Notes: generated from the sequence alone by a model not told the origin. A stretch of DNA of 64,000 nucleotides from Nanobdellota archaeon (GCA_030648155.1 JAUSIK010000016.1:145944-209943), one strand, 5' to 3'. Numbered from the stretch's first letter, positions 7,830-15,931 are shown. A program made the numbers and translations.

Positions 7830-8315
7830 TTATTTAACAAAATCGCCTTCGATTGCGTTTACTTTTTTGAATACAATCCTCATTTCGTTTGTTGGAATTT
7901 TCACGGAATTTGTTCTAAGTCCAATATTAAATGCGCTGAAATTATTATTGAAGATACCATTATCTACAAGTAGAGGAATTGTTGATTTATGTCCAAATGG
8001 CGGGACTGCCCCTATTTGACACCCAGTTTTTTCCATTACTTCTAGCTCTGTTGCCATTCTAATTTTACTTTTAGACCAATTTAATTGAAAGGCGACTTTT
8101 TTCATATCAACTTTTTGATCTGCAGGAATGTTAACAATTACCCAATCATTACTTCCATTTGTTAAAACTATGGTCTTTATACCTTGTTTTAATTCAAACC
8201 CTCTTGTTCTTGCAGCCTCTTCGCTTGAGATAACTGGTTCGTGTTCTAGATAGACTGGATGCAAATTTAAGAAATGAAATGTTTCTTTAATTCTTTGCAT
8301 TTCTTCCATTCCCAT
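7830..8315 (-). CDS. YbaK/ProX-family aminoacyl-tRNA deacylase
   Basis: The 161-residue single-domain protein has the family landmarks HEPVISSEEAARTRG (residues 24-38), a KTIVLTNGSNDWVIVNIPA core, and VPPFGHKS near residue 104. The family hydrolyses mischarged tRNAs such as Cys- or Ala-tRNA-Pro in trans. Which mischarged species is cleared is unknown. The gene is convergent with eL43 and interrupts the expected eL43-rpoP neighbourhood. TATA-like AATATAAAAG is about 28 bases upstream of its ATG on the - strand. Confidence 0.85.
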   Translation of the reverse strand: MGMEEMQRIKETFHFLNLHPVYLEHEPVISSEEAARTRGFELKQGIKTIVLTNGSNDWVIVNIPADQKVDMKKVAFQLNWSKSKIRMATELEVMEKTGCQIGAVPPFGHKSTIPLLVDNGIFNNNFSAFNIGLRTNSVKIPTNEMRIVFKKVNAIEGDFVK

Positions 8316-8458
8316 TGTTTGCTGATGGGATAATAACTTTTATATTTATCTAATATTTTCTATTATAGAAGATATTGAAGATATAATGGGCTAGAATGAT
8401 GATATCATTTATGAAGGGAAGAGGAAAGATTTAAAAAACCTAAATTCTGTTAATAAAC

Positions 8459-8596
8459 ATGGCACAATACAAATGTTTCAACTGCGGAAAACAAATAAGC
8501 AGTAAAGTACTTGAAAAAAGATTTGTCTGCCCTTACTGCGGAAGCAAGATTTTCTATAAACCAAGATTGCAAAGTGTCAAACTTAAGGCTGTTTAA
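8459..8596 (+). CDS. rpoP: DNA-directed RNA polymerase subunit P (Rpo12)
   Basis: This 45-residue protein, MAQYKCFNCGKQISSK to KLKAV, has two zinc-binding pairs (CFNC and CPYC). It also has the family signature CPYCGSKIFYKPR followed by a basic tail. Rpo12 anchors Rpo3 in the archaeal polymerase core. TATA-like GATTTAAAAAAC is centred 26 bases before the ATG, so the mRNA is leaderless. The stop is directly followed by the prefoldin beta ATG with no gap, the conserved archaeal arrangement. Confidence 0.95.
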   Translation: MAQYKCFNCGKQISSKVLEKRFVCPYCGSKIFYKPRLQSVKLKAV

Positions 8597-8938
8597 ATGG
8601 AGTTTTCTAAAGATAATTCTAAAATAATAGAGGAATTGCAATTAGCAGAGCATAATTTGCAGGGAATTATTGGGCAAAAACAAATGTTTCAAGTTGAAAT
8701 GCAGGAAGTAGAGAATGCATTAAAAGAATTAGGAGAAACTAAAGATGAAGTTTATAAAATTCTTTCTGGGATAATGATCAAAACAGACAAACAAGAATTA
8801 ATTAAAGAGCTTGAAGAAAGAAAAAAAATAATTGACTTGAGAATTGGAACAATGGAAAAACAAGAAGATATTTTTAAAGAAAAAAGCGAAAAATTAAAAG
8901 AAAAATTAAGCGGTACACTTGGAAGAAGGGCTGAATAA
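8597..8938 (+). CDS. pfdB: Prefoldin beta subunit
   Basis: The 113-residue protein consists of two long coiled-coil arms (residues 5-45 and 68-108) joined by a short beta-hairpin region (DEVYKILSGIMIKTDKQE). This is the beta-subunit layout. Prefoldin binds unfolded proteins and hands them to the thermosome. The gene abuts rpoP with no spacing, as in other archaea. The partner alpha subunit is at 39835, far from this gene. Confidence 0.92.
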   Translation: MEFSKDNSKIIEELQLAEHNLQGIIGQKQMFQVEMQEVENALKELGETKDEVYKILSGIMIKTDKQELIKELEERKKIIDLRIGTMEKQEDIFKEKSEKLKEKLSGTLGRRAE

Positions 8939-9033
8939 TTTCCTACCTTGAAAAGACAAAAGAAAATAAGATTTATAGTAAATTATTGTTTTAGTATAGG
9001 AATATTTATATACTGGTTAAAATAAGAATTCGC

Positions 9034-9417
9034 ATGGGTTTAAACATAAAAAAGTTCTTTGGTGGTTCACAATCGGAAGAGGATTATGTAGAGATCGATC
9101 TTGATTCTATGGAGCCAAAGCAGAATAAGGTTTTGGTAAGGCCATTCGTTTTAAGGAACTTTGATGATATTACAGAGATATTAAATTCATTAAGGGACGG
9201 CTATACTATTGCAGTTATTGACATTAAGCCTTTAAAGGCTAAGGATATTATTGAACTTAAGAGGTCTATTGCTAAAATAAAGAAAACAATAGAAGCTCTG
9301 GAAGGTTCAATTGCCGGCTTTGGAGATAATATTATTATTGCCACCCCATCATTCGCTAAGATACATAGAGAACAGCAAGAACCTAAGAAAGACAGGGCTG
9401 ATTTTATCAATGAGTAG
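9034..9417 (+). CDS. sepF: Cell division protein SepF
   Basis: The 127-residue protein has an N-terminal amphipathic membrane-binding segment (MGLNIKKFFGG), a linker, and the SepF core (residues 33-112). The core includes VRPFVLRNFDDITEI and a GSIAGFGDNIIIATPS C-terminal strand region. SepF anchors FtsZ to the membrane in archaea that lack FtsA. TATTTATATAC is centred 26 bases before the ATG, so the gene is its own leaderless unit. No ftsZ lies in the window. Confidence 0.92.
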   Translation: MGLNIKKFFGGSQSEEDYVEIDLDSMEPKQNKVLVRPFVLRNFDDITEILNSLRDGYTIAVIDIKPLKAKDIIELKRSIAKIKKTIEALEGSIAGFGDNIIIATPSFAKIHREQQEPKKDRADFINE

Positions 9418-9524
9418 AGATTAAATATTCTGTTTCGTTTGTTGAAATAATTATATTAATTTTTTTTAATATGAAATATAATAACGTCCGACAAATTTAT
9501 AATGGGCTATAAGTTATAATATAT

Positions 9525-10175
9525 ATGGGAAAAAGAGGCCAGTTTTATCTTATTGCTGCATTCATCATAATATTAATTATATCTGGATTGAGTTATGTAT
9601 ACACTAAAGCAAATGTTCAAACCGAAAACATCAATCTAGCTGGAATTGCCAAGGAGATTGATTTTGAATTGAATACTGCTATAAATAATGCGGTATTAAA
9701 GGATGAGGGTGAAACAGCTACTGTTAATAGAGCCATAGAAATTGGAAATTATTACCTAGATAGATATCCTTACATAGATCTGATTATTGTTTATGGGGAT
9801 AGATCTGAAAACAATAGAGATAGTCATGTTGTTTCTACAGGTGAGGATGTTGATGTGTGTCATGTTGAAGCAGATAAAAGTACACAGGATAAGAGTGTTG
9901 AAAGATCTGCCGTAAAGGGACATTTAGGACATGGAGATAAGCTTGGAAAGTGTGCAAGTCAAAATTCTTACTGTCCTCCTGAAGTAATTAGATGCACAGA
10001 TCAATATATAATTGACAGAGAAATGGTGGATGATGAGGTAAATAATAAAGATATAATTGAAGTATTTAGTATAGCTGGTGATAAGGTTGAACTCGAGATG
10101 AAGAATGGCGAACGAAACTTGTATATTGTAGTATCTAGTGTGCGGGGTGAAGAGAAAAGTTTTGTTGTGGAGTGA
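9525..10175 (+). CDS. Pilin-like secreted protein with N-terminal KRGQF class III-type segment
   Basis: The 216-residue protein begins MGKRGQFYLIAAFIIILI, a short basic leader followed at once by a hydrophobic helix. This is the form of type IV pilin/archaellin-like proteins in DPANN archaea. The extracellular part has four or five cysteines (residues 111-165), suggesting disulfides. Such proteins assemble into surface filaments or are membrane-anchored. A TATA element is centred 27 bases before the ATG. No prepilin peptidase is nearby; assignment to a specific filament is not possible. Confidence 0.65.
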   Translation: MGKRGQFYLIAAFIIILIISGLSYVYTKANVQTENINLAGIAKEIDFELNTAINNAVLKDEGETATVNRAIEIGNYYLDRYPYIDLIIVYGDRSENNRDSHVVSTGEDVDVCHVEADKSTQDKSVERSAVKGHLGHGDKLGKCASQNSYCPPEVIRCTDQYIIDREMVDDEVNNKDIIEVFSIAGDKVELEMKNGERNLYIVVSSVRGEEKSFVVE

Positions 10176-10226
10176 AATCAGTTTTTTACCTAAAATATTA
10201 AAAAGTTAATTATTTATTATTCAAAA

Positions 10227-10343
10227 ATGGAATGGGTTGTAACTGAGAGACCTGGATATTTTGGGACTAGTAGAGATAAAATACATAAAAAATATGACGA
10301 ACAATTTTATCAACAAAATAAAGTGATTGAAGTAAAGCATTAG
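10227..10343 (+). CDS. Small conserved-looking orphan protein (38 aa)
   Basis: The frame starts MEWVVTERPGYFGTSRDKI and ends EVKH. The RPGYFG-x-x-RD-x-I-x-x-x-Y/W-D pattern resembles a short sequence I associate with small DPANN proteins; this is from memory and weak. An AT-rich TATA-like stretch lies 25 bases upstream. It is too short for compositional tests, so coding status rests on the motif and promoter spacing. Confidence 0.45.
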   Translation: MEWVVTERPGYFGTSRDKIHKKYDEQFYQQNKVIEVKH

Positions 10344-10354
10344 TTATTTTTAAT

Positions 10355-10744
10355 TTAACTTTTAGCTATTGAAAACACTGTCTTGAGAGCAACTACTATT
10401 GTTGATGGGACAAAAATAAACATTAAGGCTCCCAGAACATTCGCAAGAAGCTTGTTTACCTGAACCGTACCTAGAATTGCAGCACTTAATACTCCGCCTT
10501 GAAGGCCTGCTGAACTTACAATAACAACCGATACTGAAGCTATTAGAAATGTTTTTACATCCTTTTCAGCAACAAAATATCCTGCAATTAAACCGAATAT
10601 AGATAATATTCCTAGAAGTGTTTGATTTATAGTATTATTGCCCTGCCCCACAAGGGTTGTGGCTATTCCTCCAGCTACTGCTAGAATTACTGCAATTAAA
10701 AAAGCCCAAGCGGCGATTAGGTTTTCTCTAGAACGTATTGGCAT
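10355..10744 (-). CDS. Four-helix membrane protein of unknown function
   Basis: The 129-residue protein has four hydrophobic segments (about residues 10-30, 41-58, 64-88, 100-120) separated by short loops. It carries a short basic N-terminus (MPIRSREN). On the - strand a GAGGA ribosome-binding site precedes the ATG and a long TATA-like ATTTATATATAAAT lies further upstream, so this gene has a short leader. It is divergent from the CARDB-like surface protein gene across about 120 bases. No functional residues were recognised. Confidence 0.75.
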   Translation of the reverse strand: MPIRSRENLIAAWAFLIAVILAVAGGIATTLVGQGNNTINQTLLGILSIFGLIAGYFVAEKDVKTFLIASVSVVIVSSAGLQGGVLSAAILGTVQVNKLLANVLGALMFIFVPSTIVVALKTVFSIAKS

Positions 10745-10864
10745 ATTTCCTCTTTATTATGAATATAGTGTACTATTTATATATAAATGTTTTATTACTG
10801 AAAATAAATATATCTACTAGAGAATCGAAATCTTTATAAAGTGATGTAATTCAAGAGTTATAAC

Positions 10865-12817
10865 ATGAAAGCAAAATTTACACTTACGATAGCTGTCTTA
10901 ATGACGGCATTCAGCATTTTATTTGCAGCAACAGTAAGCGCAGCATTACAATTAGAAACAGTAAGTGTTCCTACATCTGCAGTACACACACAAGTAACTG
11001 TTCCTATTACTTTCAAATTAACTAATACTGGTACAACTGCTCAAACTGGATTAAACTGGGATGGAAGCACAACTAATATTGGAACATGGACATTAAGCGG
11101 TCTTCCTACTACAATAAATGCAGGAAATTCAGTAACTTTACAATTTACTCCTTCTATTAATATACCAAAACATCAAAGCGGTACTATTAATGCTAATTTG
11201 AAAGTTGTTAGTCAAGAGGGAGAAACAGATGATGCCGGAGTTTCAATAGAAATTGCTAAGTCTGCAACATTAACTCTAACAAAAACTAAAGAATTAACTT
11301 CAAGCGGTGATGGAGAAATAACTGTTGCAAATACAGGAAATGTTGCATTAACTAATATAGAATTAACTTCTTCAGGAAATATTGCAGGTACATTCTCAAA
11401 GAATAACTTAAACTTAATTCCTGGAAAGGATGAAAAAAATATAGTAGTTTCTGCTAGCGATCTATCAAATTTGAAGTTTGGAGTAAATACATTAACTGTC
11501 AGCGCTAAAGACTTAAACGAAAATGCTGTTTCAAATAATGCCGTATTCACAATATCAAATAGTTTCTGTAAGGCTGGAGCTAAAGGCGACTTAAGACTAA
11601 ATGATGTTACAATAGAATCAAGCGGTGAAGATGAAGAGGAATGGAAGGTTTTAGATGAAATTACAGTTGAAGTAGAGATTGAAAATGAGGGAGATGATGA
11701 AGTAGAGAATGTTTTAGTTGAATTGGCTTTATTTGATTCTAACGGAAATAATGTTGCTAATGATTTAGACTTTGAAAATGAAGATGAAGAAGAAATTGAT
11801 TTTGGAGATTTAAATGATGGAGATGAAGAAATAGTTACATTCAATTTTAGAATTCCTGCAGACTTTGAAGATAAAGGGAATTTCAGATTAGCTATAAAAG
11901 CTTATAGCGAGGATGCAGAAGAATTGCAATGCGCAGATAAATCAAGTGATTTTGACGGCGAACAAGAAATATTCAAGGAAATAGAGATTAAAGAAGAAGA
12001 CGATGAAGGTAAATTTATTGTCTTTGATAATATTGCTGTTCAGCCTACTGAAGCAGTATGCGGTGATAATGTAAAGATTATCGCAGATGCATTCAATGTA
12101 GGGAATGAAGAGCAAGATCAAACAAGAATCAATTTAGTTAATAGTAAATTAAATGTTGACCTATCAAGAGAAATTAAAGAAGACTTAAATGAAGGAGATA
12201 AAAAGAGAGTAGAGTTTGAATTTGTAGTTCCTGAAAACTCAATTGATGGCACGTACAACTTAGAATTAAGTGCTGATTATGATTATAGAAGCGGAACATA
12301 TAGAGAAAGCAGTGATGATTCTACAACTGTTCAATTAAAAGTATTCGGGTGCAAGGCAGCTGGAAATCCACCTGCTGGAGGAAGTAATGTTGCAATTTCA
12401 GCTACTCTAGATTCAGATGCAAAAGCTGGAGAAGAATTAACAGTTAAGACTACAATTACAAACCTTGGAAGTTCACAAGCTGATTTTGTAATCACGGCTG
12501 TTGGCTTTGAAACTTGGGCTGAATTATCATCAATATCTGAAAGATTAATTAATCTTAAGAGCGGAGAGACAAAAGAAGTAATAGTTGTATTGAATGTTAA
12601 CCCTGAAGCTGAAGGAGAAAATACTTTCGCTTTAGAAGTAAGATCAGGCGATAAATTAGAATCAAGAGAAATCGCAGTTCAAATTGAAGAAGCTGAAGCA
12701 AAACCTGCTTTTGGCTTCGATTTCGGCGGAAACAGTTTAGTATGGATTATTGGATTAATCAATATAATCTTAATTGTACTTATAATTGTTGTTGCAGCAA
12801 GAATTTCTAGAAGATAA
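10865..12817 (+). CDS. Secreted CARDB-like surface protein, membrane anchored
   Basis: The 650-residue protein has a signal peptide (cleavage probably after VSAA near residue 27) and a series of beta-rich, immunoglobulin-like modules with 'N-x-G-x-x' and 'L-x-x-G-x-x-x-x-V' patterns. The modules lie at about 33-130, 130-230, 235-375, 385-490 and 510-605, and resemble CARDB/NEW3 domains. A strongly acidic zone spans 250-380. The C-terminus is FDFGGNSLVW, a membrane helix, then ARISRR, a tripartite tail. The adjacent archaeosortase at 13260 may process it. Several N-x-S/T sites are present. TATA-like CTTTATAAAG is 29 bases upstream. Confidence 0.8.
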   Translation: MKAKFTLTIAVLMTAFSILFAATVSAALQLETVSVPTSAVHTQVTVPITFKLTNTGTTAQTGLNWDGSTTNIGTWTLSGLPTTINAGNSVTLQFTPSINIPKHQSGTINANLKVVSQEGETDDAGVSIEIAKSATLTLTKTKELTSSGDGEITVANTGNVALTNIELTSSGNIAGTFSKNNLNLIPGKDEKNIVVSASDLSNLKFGVNTLTVSAKDLNENAVSNNAVFTISNSFCKAGAKGDLRLNDVTIESSGEDEEEWKVLDEITVEVEIENEGDDEVENVLVELALFDSNGNNVANDLDFENEDEEEIDFGDLNDGDEEIVTFNFRIPADFEDKGNFRLAIKAYSEDAEELQCADKSSDFDGEQEIFKEIEIKEEDDEGKFIVFDNIAVQPTEAVCGDNVKIIADAFNVGNEEQDQTRINLVNSKLNVDLSREIKEDLNEGDKKRVEFEFVVPENSIDGTYNLELSADYDYRSGTYRESSDDSTTVQLKVFGCKAAGNPPAGGSNVAISATLDSDAKAGEELTVKTTITNLGSSQADFVITAVGFETWAELSSISERLINLKSGETKEVIVVLNVNPEAEGENTFALEVRSGDKLESREIAVQIEEAEAKPAFGFDFGGNSLVWIIGLINIILIVLIIVVAARISRR

Positions 12818-12819
12818 TT

Positions 12820-13229
12820 AATTTAGAAAAAGTTCTTAAGATAGATGTAAAAGATTATGTTGCTTCTGTCTCAAAGGCTTTGTGTGATTTTGAATTATTA
12901 GGAGTTTATTCAAATAAAGAAGATTTTGTCGATTTTATACAAAATGTCCCAAGTGGAGCGGAAGTAGTAGTTATAGTGAAAGACATAAATAATTGAGCAA
13001 AAATGTATGTCTTTCCCTTGACACCAAGAACAATGTTCTTGGATGCCGTCAAGAATATCAATTACCATATTCTTGAGGTAGTCAAGGCACAAATGTTCAA
13101 AATTCAGTGTCCTTGAACTATAATTATAAATATCAAATGATTGGTGTAACTAACACAAGGGTTACATCTAGTATTATTGGAGAATATCATTTTTTTCAAA
13201 GCGGTGTTGCTTTGGTTCCTAAAAGATAA
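12820..13229 (+). pseudogene. Broken copy of the small protein encoded at 23555
   Basis: Two open fragments match successive parts of the intact protein at 23555-23854. Fragment one (12820-12996) reads NLEKVLKIDVKDYVASVSK to GAEVVVIVK, aligned with DKILTCTARDYVESEGKRL to GTEAVVNYS. Fragment two (13137-13229) reads VTNTRVTSSIIGEYHFF to GVALVPKR, aligned with VCTTSVFTKIYSAVAQ to TALIPRK. Between them lie about 150 bases of palindrome-rich, non-homologous DNA. There is no ATG for fragment one. This 442-base gap between genes therefore holds a decayed gene rather than nothing. Confidence 0.7.
13016..13118. repeat. Palindrome-rich structured segment inside the broken gene
   Basis: An outer stem CCTTGAC (13016-13022) pairs with GTCAAGG (13081-13087). 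It encloses hairpin CCAAGAAC/GTTCTTGG (13024-13031, 13035-13042) and hairpin TCAAGAATAT/ATATTCTTGA (13049-13058, 13067-13076). A further hairpin GTTCAA/TTGAAC (13095-13100, 13113-13118) follows. Together they form a three-way-junction fold. It could be a miniature insertion element or an RNA gene; neither is proven. Confidence 0.6.
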
Positions 13230-13259
13230 TTTCTTAAAGAACCAAGAATTGTTAAATTA

Positions 13260-13802
13260 ATGAACACCAAAGAGATTTTGGGATTGATTATTAGATATTT
13301 GATTGCCATAATTTTAGGGTTGGGGATTGGGTTAATATATAAAATATTGACTCCTTTGACTGTATATCCTATTTATTTTATATTAAAGGAGTTAAATGGT
13401 GCTGTACTAATAGGAGAAAGCAGAATATTCTGGAGAGGGGTTTTTTTAGATATAGTGCCGGCATGTGTTGCTGGATCTGCATATTATTTGCTTTTACTTT
13501 TGAACTTAATTACTCCTATGAAACTATCTAATAGACTAATGAATATTATATTTTTAATAATTAGTTTTTTTATAATCAATCTTATTAGAATATTTATTTT
13601 AATTTATTTTTATTCTTTGGGAATTAGATATTTTGATTTGGCACATAAGTTTATGTGGTATTTTGGAAGTACTGCCGCTGTAATAATATTATGGTTTATT
13701 GGTATTTGGATTTTCCAAATAAAAAATATTCCCATTTATGGGGATATTAAAAATATTTTAAAATTAAAATCAGAAAATGCTACTAGGATTTATAAAGGTT
13801 AA
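13260..13802 (+). CDS. Archaeosortase-family transpeptidase
   Basis: The 180-residue polytopic membrane protein has the exosortase/archaeosortase triad: Cys69 in VPACVAGSAYY, Arg110 in INLIRIFI and His129 in DLAHKF, set in successive hydrophobic segments. These enzymes recognise a C-terminal tripartite signal (motif, membrane helix, basic tail), cleave it and attach the protein to a lipid. The length is short, like the compact forms of Pacearchaeota. The neighbour at 10865 has a fitting tail (GFDFGGN, helix, RISRR). TATA-like CTTAAAG is 25 bases upstream. Confidence 0.85.
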   Translation: MNTKEILGLIIRYLIAIILGLGIGLIYKILTPLTVYPIYFILKELNGAVLIGESRIFWRGVFLDIVPACVAGSAYYLLLLLNLITPMKLSNRLMNIIFLIISFFIINLIRIFILIYFYSLGIRYFDLAHKFMWYFGSTAAVIILWFIGIWIFQIKNIPIYGDIKNILKLKSENATRIYKG

Positions 13803-13820
13803 ATATTATTATATAATGAA

Positions 13821-14474
13821 ATGGAGTTGATATCTAGATTTACAGATTTAATACTGCATGTTGACAAATATTTAGATATTTTAATTCAAAATTATGGCAC
13901 TGCCATATATGTAATTCTCTTCTTGGTAATATTTTTAGAAACCGGATTAGTTATTACTCCTTTTCTTCCTGGAGATTCACTTTTATTCATTGCAGGAACA
14001 TTCGCTTCGCAAGGAGATATGAATGTCTTGTTACTTTTTGGACTATTAAGTGTGGCTGCAATAATTGGAGATAGCTTTAATTATTGGATGGGGAGTTATT
14101 TGGGAGAAAAAATATTCTTGAGAGGTAGATTTGTAAAAAAAGAGTATATTGATAAAACAAAAGACTTTTATCAAAAACATGGGGGGAAAACAATTATTTT
14201 AGCCAGATTTGTTCCTATAATTAGGACTTTCGCTCCTTTTGTAGCTGGAATTGGAAGAATGAAATATTCCAGATTTTTAGGGTTTAATATAATTGGGGGA
14301 ATAGCATGGGTTGGGATATTTTTATTTGGAGGATATTATTTTGGAAGAATAAAATTTGTTCAGGACAACTTGACCGAATTTATCCTGCTGATAATTTTTA
14401 TTTCTATAATACCTATAATAATTGAAGTCATAAGAAATAAAATTAAGAAAAGAAAAACTATTAACACTATTTAG
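13821..14474 (+). CDS. DedA/VTT-domain membrane protein
   Basis: The 217-residue protein shows family landmarks: FLETGLVITPFLPGDSLLF (residues 39-57), GDSFNYWMGSYLG (87-99) and RFVPIIRTFAPFVAG (132-146), ahead of two further membrane helices. DedA proteins carry out lipid scrambling or transport, including undecaprenyl-phosphate recycling in bacteria. In this surface-glycan-rich genome a polyprenyl-phosphate role is plausible but inferred. The gene starts 18 bases after the archaeosortase stop, so the two are probably co-transcribed. Confidence 0.88.
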   Translation: MELISRFTDLILHVDKYLDILIQNYGTAIYVILFLVIFLETGLVITPFLPGDSLLFIAGTFASQGDMNVLLLFGLLSVAAIIGDSFNYWMGSYLGEKIFLRGRFVKKEYIDKTKDFYQKHGGKTIILARFVPIIRTFAPFVAGIGRMKYSRFLGFNIIGGIAWVGIFLFGGYYFGRIKFVQDNLTEFILLIIFISIIPIIIEVIRNKIKKRKTINTI

Positions 14475-15174
14475 TCATTCTTCTATCTCTTGCGTCTATA
14501 ATGGATTGAACTTCAAATTTCTCTACTGCATCCAATATTTCGCAATTTGCCACATTTATAACAATGCAGTTTTCATTATCTTGGATTATTTCTGTTTTAT
14601 CTCCTGCTTGCAGAAGAATTACCTTATCTTGGGGGCGATATTCGCATGTTGCAAATTTTACATTGACTTCTGCTGCTAGTGCCTCATCTGGCGCTGCGCC
14701 TACAACTTTTAATTGGTTGTCTGATAAGAAAGAAGCTAGAGTTCCTATCCCTACTCTGCCGTATTCACATTCAGTGAGGCCTTTAGGATCAACACTTAAA
14801 TAAATTGTTTCCTCTTTGAGAAACTCAATTCCATTATCAATTGCTTTCCCTGTTAGAGGAACATTATTTTTTCTTGGATCATTTCTTAAATATAAATTAT
14901 ATTTGAGCTTGGGAGTAATATAATAACTATAGCTAAAGACAGGTATTTCTCCAAAGCTTTCTTTTGCAAATGTTAGACCATTGTACTCTATATTGTTTAA
15001 ATTTGAAAAGATATAATTAGATATGAAAAATATTCCAACTAATAATATTAGAAATCCTGTAATTAAATAAATTTTTGATTTTCTATTTGGAGTTTTTGCT
15101 TCTTGCAATGGATGATTATTAGCAGCGGGAGTTTCTTCCTTAACTAACTTGTCTTTTTTTATCTCTTTTGCCAT
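14467..15174 (-). CDS. Membrane-anchored hypothetical protein
   Basis: The 235-residue protein has a charged, Lys/Glu-rich cytosolic N-terminus (1-33), one membrane helix (34-55) and an outward domain. The domain has the pattern YYITPKLKYNLYLRNDPRKN and four later cysteines (ECEYG, ATCEY, ENCIV, ANCEI). It resembles the next gene at 15215 in layout (basic tail, helix, beta domain with 'NLYLRNDPR'/'NLTIFSDAY'-like strand and paired Cys), so the two may be diverged paralogues. Function unknown. It overlaps the convergent DedA gene by eight bases. Confidence 0.7.
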   Translation of the reverse strand: MAKEIKKDKLVKEETPAANNHPLQEAKTPNRKSKIYLITGFLILLVGIFFISNYIFSNLNNIEYNGLTFAKESFGEIPVFSYSYYITPKLKYNLYLRNDPRKNNVPLTGKAIDNGIEFLKEETIYLSVDPKGLTECEYGRVGIGTLASFLSDNQLKVVGAAPDEALAAEVNVKFATCEYRPQDKVILLQAGDKTEIIQDNENCIVINVANCEILDAVEKFEVQSIIDARDRRMTK

Positions 15175-15214
15175 ATTGAAAGTTGAATAAAGATACTTAT
15201 AAATATTTAGGTTT

Positions 15215-15760
15215 TTAATTATAAAATAGTCTGTATAAAAAGGCGTCTGCCGAGGCTAAATCTCCTTCTATAAAGACACATTTATCTTTTTGGTAGACTT
15301 TTCTTTCTATTGATTCCTTCCAGATAATTAGATTAGAAGTACAATCCTTTTCTGGCAGATTCTCTTCACATTTGCCGTAGCAAGCTTTTTGAACTTTTGA
15401 AGTTATTTTTAGAAGATTTGATGATAATTCGGTTAAAATACCGTCGTTTTTTACATCGAGATAGATAGGTTGTCCAGTATATGCATCTGAAAAGATAGTT
15501 AAATTTACGGGGATATCTTTAATGTCTTCAGGAGAACTTTCAAGTACAAATCCTACACCTTGATATTGAAAATTAACTTTATCTGATGGTGTATCTTGAA
15601 TTTGCGGATCTGAAATATTTTCAGTGGAGGAAGGATTAATAAAAAAAGCATATCCTAAAGTACTCAAGAGAAGTATTGAAAGCATAAACACACTTAGAAT
15701 TTTTGAATTTCTTTTCTTTTTTCGTTCAAATTCTTCCTTTGTTTTTATTTGCCTAATCAT
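15215..15760 (-). CDS. Membrane-anchored hypothetical protein, possible paralogue of 14467
   Basis: The 181-residue protein has a very basic N-terminus (KTKEEFERKKKRNSK), a helix at residues 21-43 and an outward domain. The domain contains five cysteines (CYGKC, CTSN, KCVF) and the segment GVGFVLESSPEDIKDIPVNL. The layout matches the neighbouring 14467 gene; 40 bases separate them and they are in the same direction, so they are likely co-transcribed. No known domain was recognised. Confidence 0.7.
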   Translation of the reverse strand: MIRQIKTKEEFERKKKRNSKILSVFMLSILLLSTLGYAFFINPSSTENISDPQIQDTPSDKVNFQYQGVGFVLESSPEDIKDIPVNLTIFSDAYTGQPIYLDVKNDGILTELSSNLLKITSKVQKACYGKCEENLPEKDCTSNLIIWKESIERKVYQKDKCVFIEGDLASADAFLYRLFYN

Positions 15761-15799
15761 AAAATATTGTTATTTTAGATATTTAAAAATATTTGCTTT

Positions 15800-15837
15800 A
15801 GAGAAGTTTGCAAAATTAGGCAATAATAATCTTCTCT
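15800..15837. repeat. 38-base dispersed repeat with AGAGAAG/CTTCTCT stem, copy 1
   Basis: The first 18 bases (AGAGAAGTTTGCAAAATT) and the last 7 (CTTCTCT) are identical to a copy of the same length at 51483-51520. The ends pair as a 7-base stem. The copy lies between the S-layer terminator and the gene starting at 15760. The conserved ends and unconserved 13-base middle suggest a functional hairpin or a small element. Confidence 0.65.
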
Positions 15838-15870
15838 AAAGAGAAATTAAATTTTGTATAGTCTCCTTAG

Positions 15871-15920
15871 AAAGAAAAAAATAAAAAATAAAAAGAAAAA
15901 AAGAAGGAAAAAAATCCTTC
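15871..15920 (-). terminator. Terminator of the S-layer gene
   Basis: On the - strand, 12 bases after the S-layer stop, GAAGGA pairs with TCCTTC (15915-15920 with 15903-15908 as read on the + strand). A long U-rich tract of about 30 bases follows. The layout is that of a hairpin plus oligo-U transcription end. Confidence 0.7.
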
Positions 15921-15931
15921 ATTATATATGT

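Noticed and set aside
8390..8410. ATGATGATATCAT near 8396 as a box C or operator
   Set aside because: No matching D box follows, and the 10-base palindrome is AT-rich and short enough for chance in this composition.
11212..11844. A 210-codon open frame on the - strand within the CARDB-like surface gene
   Set aside because: It is Ser/Phe/Lys-rich low-complexity sequence produced by the opposite strand of Asp/Glu/Asn-rich codons, with no promoter of its own.
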